Positions 4,830-8,269 of a stretch of 8,269 bases of DNA are shown piece by piece; the stretch's first letter is position 1, and every line of letters starts with the position of its first letter. Location of the stretch: assembly GCA_003224835.1 (NCBI GenBank), contig QHZX01000250.1:1-8269 (forward strand). Direction: 5' to 3'. The notes under the pieces were generated by a model, which was given only the letters and a program-made list of their open reading frames with translations, searched no databases and had not been told where the DNA came from. This stretch comes from Acidobacteriota bacterium. Its GTDB lineage: Bacteria > Acidobacteriota > Terriglobia > Terriglobales > Acidobacteriaceae. Made by a program: the position numbers and the translations under genes.

Positions 4830-7800
4830 GTGTTGAAGAAAATCGAAATCGAAGCTCGAGGATATTTGTTCCAAACCCTATTGACGGTCGCATTTGTGTT
4901 TCTGATGTGTTCGGTCGCTTTGGCACAGATCGGTACCGGCGGCATCACCGGCACCGTACTCGATCCGAGCGGTGCCGTCGTCGCCAACGCCGACGTGACC
5001 ATTACCAATGTGGACCGCAACACTCCACGGAGTACGCACACAAGCAGTTCAGGCTCCTATGTGGTTACCGACTTGCTGCCTGGGCATTACTCGGTGACGG
5101 TAAAGCACGCGGGTTTTGAAACCGCAGTCATCTCTCCGTTTGAGCTGCAGGTGGACCAGACGGCCCGCGTGGATGTAAACCTGCATGTCGGCCAAGCGAG
5201 TGAAGTCGTTACCACCGTCGCTGAGGCACCCCTGTTGGACACCGAATCGAGCACCGTAGGTCAGGTCATCGATACGAAGAGGGTCGTTGATCTGCCCCTG
5301 AACGGCCGCAATTTTCTTGATCTCGCCACCTTGGGCACGGGCGTAACCTTTACCAAAGATGGCAACACTGCATTCCAGGAAGTACGAGACGTAGGAAGCC
5401 GAGTTGGCAACCAATATTCCTTGGGCGGTGCGCGTCCTCAGGACACGGATTTTCTCCTCGACGGGGCGAATAATACTTCGCCGGACTTCAACACTTTTGG
5501 AGCCCTACCTTCAGTCGATGAAATCCAGGAATTCAAAGTGCAAACGAATTCCTATACCGCAGAGTTCGGTCGTGGCGCGGCGCAGTTGAATGCAGTGACC
5601 AAAAGCGGCACAAATACATTTCACGGTACCGCATTCGACTTTCTCAGGAATGATGTGCTTGATGCGAAAGATTTTTTCAACGACATTAATGCCGGTACAA
5701 CCAATGCACCGAAACCACCGTTTAAGCGGAATCAATTTGGCGCAACAGCCGGCGGGAAGGTTATAGCGAATAAGCTGTTTTTTTTCGGTAGTTACGAAGG
5801 CCTACGCGATCGTACGAGTTCGACATTGCTCGAGACCGTACCGACAGTGAATGCGCGGAACGGGATCTTTACGGAGTATGGCATCCCGATCTACATGCCG
5901 CACACAACAAACTTTTTTCCTAATAACACGCTGCCGGCCGGGTGCTTCAATCCCAATCCTTCAACTGACGTCCTGTGGCCTAACGCGACCATCCCCCAGT
6001 CGTGCTGGAACCCGGCTGTGGTGAAGTTCCTTTCCAATACCCAGTATGTGCCGGCTCCTAATCTCTCTGGAACGACAGATAATCTGACCGGGGTCGTAAG
6101 CGCTCCGACCAACAACGATCAATTTGCTGGGCGGCTTGATTACGCTCTGACCGCCAATACGAATTTGTGGGGCAGATATTCGTGGTCACGCGAAGACGCT
6201 GTTAACAACGATATACAGCCAGTGAAGAAACTGACGGAGGCGGTGAAGACCCAAACCATTACTCTTCACTATTCCTGGACGATAAGTCCCACAAAGATCA
6301 ACGAGGTAAGAGTAAATTGGTTGCGCGTCAGAGCCAGCCGGGCTGGCCCATTGGCCGGCACCTCGGACGTCGTTGCATCACTTGGTATTCAGGGCGCTTC
6401 CAATGACCCACTTGATTTTGGCACACCCAACTTCACTGCCGATGACAATTTCCTAGGCTCGGGCCTGGGTGAGGACGCCTTTGGTCATCCTCTTCGCAAA
6501 GTACAAGCCACCTATGAATTTGGCGATGACTTCTCCTTTGTAAATGGGCGTCATACTTTCAAGGTGGGGGCGGATCTTCGCCATGAAAATCTGAATCTGC
6601 TTTCACATAACATCGCGCGGGGGGCATTCCTGGCCCCCGCAGAAGCTACTGCGAGCTTAACTGTCCTGGACACCGGGCTATCTGTAGCTTCCCTATTGCT
6701 GGGCATCAGCAACGATTCCGAAGTGGCCAGCGGCGACTCGCATGTACACCTGTTCCGCTGGGCACAGGCCTACTACGCGCAGGACGACTTCAAATTGAAT
6801 CACAATCTCACCCTGAATTTCGGGGTACGCTATGACTTGGCTCCATTCTGGCACGAGCTTAACGACGCGATGGTGAACGTGGATTTCAGCGGACCGATAC
6901 CAGTTGTGGTACGTCCTGGGCACGGTGATCCTTATCAAGATTTCCCACCCGTTCGTTTTGACTCAAATCCCAATTCCCCTACCTATTTGCCTTACGTCCG
7001 AGACAATCGCCTGGGCCACAACCTTGTGTTCACCGACCGTACGAATGTAGCGCCGCGGTTCGGATTTGCGTGGTCGCCGAACTTTGGTCATGGCAAGACG
7101 GTGGTCCGCGGCGGCGCGGGAATCTTCTATTCACCGATGAACGCAGATCCGTGGTTTGACTTTGCGCGTAACGCTCCGCGCGCAGCGAAGTTCATCAAGA
7201 GCACGCAATTTTCGGTCGTCGATCAGATCTTCAACAACACGTCTCAAACCAAATCTCAGCCCTCGATGTTTACTGTTGATCCGCACCTCAAGACTCCCCG
7301 CATTCAACAGTGGAGCTTCGGAATCCAGCAAGAGCTCGCGAAGGACACAGTTCTGGAAATTGGATACGTAGGATCGGCTTCCACTCATCTGCCGCACCTT
7401 CTTGACGTGAACCAGACCTATCCCGCAATGCAAGGTGATAAAGTTCTACAGCCTGTCACTTACCTTCCGCAGCGTTATCAATCCCTGGCAAAGTTTTATA
7501 ACGTCTTCACGAATGAAACCTCGGCGAATTACAATGCGCTACAGGCAAAGGTTGAAAAGCGCTTCTCGGGAGGCTTCTCCTGGTTGAGCTCTTTCACCTG
7601 GTCCAAGAGTCTGGACACCGCCTCCGCAACCCGCGACGGCGGAAATGGATTCGCGACTCCGCACATCTATGACTTCAAGCTGGATTACGGCCCGTCTGCG
7701 TTCGATGCCAAACTAAATTGGGTAAACAGCGCGCTTTATCAGCTGCCTTTCGGTAAAGGCCATCGTTGGGGCGATGGATGGAGTGGCCCTATGGACAAGT

Positions 7801-8228
7801 TATTGGGTGGATGGCAAATTGGCGGCATTAGCTTCGTCCGTACTGGTTTTTCTACGTCCTGCCTCACGACTGACGACGACGCGGTTACCAAGGTTGGCTT
7901 TGAGCAAGACTACTGCGACCAGATCGGCAATCCCAATAGTGGGCCTAAGTCGTTCCTTAACTGGTGGAATCTGTCGGCTTTCCCGAAATATGTGAGCATG
8001 GATTTCAGTGCGATGAAGACCACGCCCATTACAGAGCGCCTAAGCGCGCAGTTTCGGTTCGAAGCCTTTAATTTCTTGAATCACCCGCTCTTGTCTATGC
8101 CGGACCCATTTGTGTCCGACTTGGACCTTGATAATAGTGGAAATCCCAAATTTGGCAGTTTCAATACCATCAGCAGCACAGCAGCCGCCAACCGTCAGCT
8201 GCAGTTTGCTCTCAAGCTGATTTGGTAA
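4830..8228 (+). CDS. Oar-like TonB-dependent outer-membrane receptor with carboxypeptidase-regulatory-like domain
   Basis: This is a complete 1132-residue receptor, a usual length for acidobacterial Oar-type proteins. It starts at GTG with a good ribosome binding site. Residues 1-32 form a signal peptide (hydrophobic core LLTVAFVFLM, cleavage after VALA, before Gln33). Residues about 37-118 are a carboxypeptidase-regulatory-like beta-sandwich (GGITGTVLDPSGAVVANADV ... GSYVVTDLLPGHYSVTV). The plug spans about 135-265, with VVDLPLNGRNFLDL (152-165), TDFLLDGANN (206-215), VDEIQEFKV and TAEFGRGAAQLNAVTKSGTN. The remainder is the 22-strand-type barrel, ending in LQFALKLIW with an aromatic last residue, as expected for insertion by the BAM complex. 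An eight-T run at 5778-5785 encodes the conserved LFFFGSYEG and is in frame. The protein should import a ligand using energy from TonB-ExbBD. The ligand is unknown; oligosaccharides, peptides or other polymers are possible. The two Tat hydrolases upstream may process it. Confidence 0.93.
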   Translation: MLKKIEIEARGYLFQTLLTVAFVFLMCSVALAQIGTGGITGTVLDPSGAVVANADVTITNVDRNTPRSTHTSSSGSYVVTDLLPGHYSVTVKHAGFETAVISPFELQVDQTARVDVNLHVGQASEVVTTVAEAPLLDTESSTVGQVIDTKRVVDLPLNGRNFLDLATLGTGVTFTKDGNTAFQEVRDVGSRVGNQYSLGGARPQDTDFLLDGANNTSPDFNTFGALPSVDEIQEFKVQTNSYTAEFGRGAAQLNAVTKSGTNTFHGTAFDFLRNDVLDAKDFFNDINAGTTNAPKPPFKRNQFGATAGGKVIANKLFFFGSYEGLRDRTSSTLLETVPTVNARNGIFTEYGIPIYMPHTTNFFPNNTLPAGCFNPNPSTDVLWPNATIPQSCWNPAVVKFLSNTQYVPAPNLSGTTDNLTGVVSAPTNNDQFAGRLDYALTANTNLWGRYSWSREDAVNNDIQPVKKLTEAVKTQTITLHYSWTISPTKINEVRVNWLRVRASRAGPLAGTSDVVASLGIQGASNDPLDFGTPNFTADDNFLGSGLGEDAFGHPLRKVQATYEFGDDFSFVNGRHTFKVGADLRHENLNLLSHNIARGAFLAPAEATASLTVLDTGLSVASLLLGISNDSEVASGDSHVHLFRWAQAYYAQDDFKLNHNLTLNFGVRYDLAPFWHELNDAMVNVDFSGPIPVVVRPGHGDPYQDFPPVRFDSNPNSPTYLPYVRDNRLGHNLVFTDRTNVAPRFGFAWSPNFGHGKTVVRGGAGIFYSPMNADPWFDFARNAPRAAKFIKSTQFSVVDQIFNNTSQTKSQPSMFTVDPHLKTPRIQQWSFGIQQELAKDTVLEIGYVGSASTHLPHLLDVNQTYPAMQGDKVLQPVTYLPQRYQSLAKFYNVFTNETSANYNALQAKVEKRFSGGFSWLSSFTWSKSLDTASATRDGGNGFATPHIYDFKLDYGPSAFDAKLNWVNSALYQLPFGKGHRWGDGWSGPMDKLLGGWQIGGISFVRTGFSTSCLTTDDDAVTKVGFEQDYCDQIGNPNSGPKSFLNWWNLSAFPKYVSMDFSAMKTTPITERLSAQFRFEAFNFLNHPLLSMPDPFVSDLDLDNSGNPKFGSFNTISSTAAANRQLQFALKLIW

Positions 8229-8269
8229 ACGGATGCCGACGCGGATTTTAGACTTCAAAACACGCCACG

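Noticed and set aside
5778..5785. Eight-T run in the receptor gene as a frameshift site
   Set aside because: It encodes the conserved LFFFGSYEG of this receptor family and the frame is continuous on both sides.
1..8269. CRISPR array, insertion sequence, toxin-antitoxin pair or defence cluster
   Set aside because: There are no regularly spaced repeats, no transposase or integrase motifs and no paired small ORFs with known motifs; the winged-helix/Rossmann ORF alone does not make a defence system.

Overview
The window most likely comes from an Acidobacteriota chromosome, in the Terriglobia/Solibacter sense. The main support is the long gene at the right end. It encodes an Oar-like TonB-dependent receptor with a carboxypeptidase-regulatory-like N-terminus, the plug motif LPLNGRNF and a barrel ending in an aromatic residue. 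This paralogue family is greatly expanded in that phylum. Tat-exported hydrolases and a phospholipase-C-type phosphoesterase fit the same picture. The taxonomic call is inference; no rRNA or marker gene is present.

Layout, left to right. (1) Positions 2-1291 (+) hold the C-terminal 429 residues of a phosphoesterase-family (PF04185) phospholipase C/acid phosphatase-like enzyme, cut by the window edge. (2) Positions 1292-1765 hold no intact gene, only what may be the tail of a decayed membrane protein (to 1617), followed by one arm of an imperfect direct repeat. (3) Positions 1766-2308 (-) hold a short ORF with a winged-helix-like N-terminus and the start of a Rossmann methyltransferase/BpsA-like domain. 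It appears truncated, and its 3' end overlaps the second arm of the repeat. (4) Positions 2309-2553 lack a credible protein gene but contain a degenerate tRNA-Gln(UUG)-like sequence. (5) Positions 2554-3526 (-) hold a Tat-exported alpha/beta hydrolase (dienelactone-hydrolase-like) split into two frames, probably a pseudogene. (6) Positions 3640-4578 (+) hold an intact Tat-exported amidohydrolase-2 family enzyme, divergent from (5). (7) Positions 4579-4829 are an intergenic region with two adjacent hairpins and a spaced inverted repeat. (8) Positions 4830-8228 (+) hold the complete TonB-dependent receptor.

The right half reads as a possible nutrient-acquisition neighbourhood: an outer-membrane receptor imports a substrate and periplasmic hydrolases act on it. 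The substrate cannot be named from sequence. The middle (about 1300-3530) looks like a zone of gene decay: a truncated methyltransferase-like gene, a broken hydrolase, a tRNA relic and a possible membrane-protein remnant. I see no CRISPR array, transposase, integrase or toxin-antitoxin pair, and no convincing new multi-gene system. The most unusual items are the tRNA-Gln relic, the in-frame repeat at the end of the truncated gene, and the broken hydrolase that keeps its likely catalytic residues.
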